Assembly (NCBI GenBank): GCA_030743445.1
Contig: JASLSL010000176.1
Coordinates: forward strand, 1 to 6,628
Source: Alphaproteobacteria bacterium
GTDB lineage: Bacteria > Pseudomonadota > Alphaproteobacteria > UBA8366
Direction of reading: 5' to 3'
DNA length: 6,628 nucleotides
Shown: in pieces, positions 6,286 to 6,628 of the stretch
How positions within the stretch are numbered: position 1 is the first letter of the stretch
Layout of the letters: the number at the start of each line of letters is the position of its first letter
Position numbers and translations under genes: made by a program
The notes under the pieces: model-generated
The model's database searches: none
Seen by the model: only the letters and a program-made list of their open reading frames with translations
What the model was told of the DNA's origin: nothing

Positions 6286-6628
6286 ATGCGGCGAATGTTG
6301 AAATTGGTGGTCGTCTGTCTCGTCGTGGCTGTGGGTTTCTCGTTGGCGACGACGGCTGTAGCAGAAGGACCTTGGCAGAAGGTTGAGAACAACGCGAACT
6401 GCAGCGTTTGGAACGCAAGTCCTCAACCGAACGAAACGGTGACCTGGACGGGCTCGTGCGTGAAAGGAATGGCGCACGGGTACGGTACGGAAGTATGGCG
6501 ATTTCAAATAGACGGCGCATGGAAGACGAGTAAATACGAAGGCGAGAAGCGGTTCGGCAGGTCTAACGGACAGGGAACTTATGTTGCGGCGAACGGCAAC
6601 AGGTACGACGGGGAATACAAGGACGGCA
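6286..6628 (+). CDS. exported MORN-repeat protein, 3' end cut by window edge
   Basis: The frame is open from ATG 6286 to the window end (114 complete codons) with no stop, so only the N-terminal part is seen. Residues 1-26 form a clear signal peptide: basic start (MRRMLK), hydrophobic core (LVVVCLVVAVGFSLA), and an AVA-E cleavage site after A26. No lipobox is present. The mature part begins with W30, then C39 and C58, which could form a disulfide in the periplasm. MORN-like units follow: a degenerate one at about 54-71 (WTGSCVKGMAHGYGT), a good one at 83-99 (KYEGEKRFGRSNGQGTY), and the start of another at 106-114 (RYDGEYKDG). MORN repeats form an extended beta-hairpin sheet; in bacteria their partners are mostly unknown, so no specific function is claimed. 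GC is about 56%, well below mfd, with codons rare in mfd such as ATA, GTA and GGA. It has its own ribosome site and lies beyond the mfd terminator, so it is a separate unit. Confidence 0.85.
   Translation, partial: MRRMLKLVVVCLVVAVGFSLATTAVAEGPWQKVENNANCSVWNASPQPNETVTWTGSCVKGMAHGYGTEVWRFQIDGAWKTSKYEGEKRFGRSNGQGTYVAANGNRYDGEYKDG

Noticed and set aside
6220..6520. Minus-strand frames of 88-95 codons opposite the MORN gene
   Set aside because: They are shadows of the plus-strand gene, which has a signal peptide, a ribosome site and MORN repeats. The minus frames show no domain.
1..6628. CRISPR arrays, tRNA or rRNA genes, insertion sequences, toxin-antitoxin or phage genes
   Set aside because: Reading both strands shows no regularly spaced repeats, no cloverleaf-like or rRNA-like segments, and no transposase, integrase or defence domains.

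Overview
The window comes from the chromosome of a GC-rich bacterium, most likely an alphaproteobacterium. This rests on the protein sequences and on gene order. A RecG gene and a divergent sdhE (DUF339)-mfd pair side by side are a familiar alphaproteobacterial arrangement, and alphaproteobacteria often carry a DUF502 membrane protein gene next to recG. No species can be named from the sequence alone.

Layout: (1) Positions 1-134 hold the last 43 codons of a plus-strand gene of unproven identity. It converges on recG and overlaps its 3' end by 20 bp. (2) Positions 115-2196, minus strand, hold a complete recG with a GTG start. (3) Positions 2197-2333 are a 137-bp divergent promoter region. (4) Positions 2334-2606, plus strand, hold sdhE, the FAD-attachment and assembly factor for succinate dehydrogenase. 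(5) Positions 2612-6091, plus strand, hold mfd, the transcription-repair coupling factor. It starts 5 bp after the sdhE stop, so the two form a tight operon. (6) A good intrinsic terminator lies at 6108-6144. (7) Positions 6145-6285 are an AT-richer intergenic stretch with a 13-bp direct repeat and a 21-bp perfect palindrome. (8) From 6286 to the window end is the 5' part of a gene for an exported MORN-repeat protein, which has no stop codon before the edge.

How the genes relate: RecG and Mfd are two double-stranded DNA translocases of the same superfamily 2 branch, with closely related motor domains and TRG motifs. RecG remodels stalled replication forks and recombination intermediates. Mfd removes stalled RNA polymerase and recruits UvrA for excision repair. 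SdhE belongs to respiration and appears to be an operon partner by position rather than by pathway.

Nothing in 1-6091 points to a new system; this is conserved housekeeping DNA. The less ordinary part is the last 540 bp, where base composition drops from about 70% GC (hand-counted samples of mfd) to about 49% in the intergenic stretch and about 56% in the MORN gene, with repeats between terminator and start codon.
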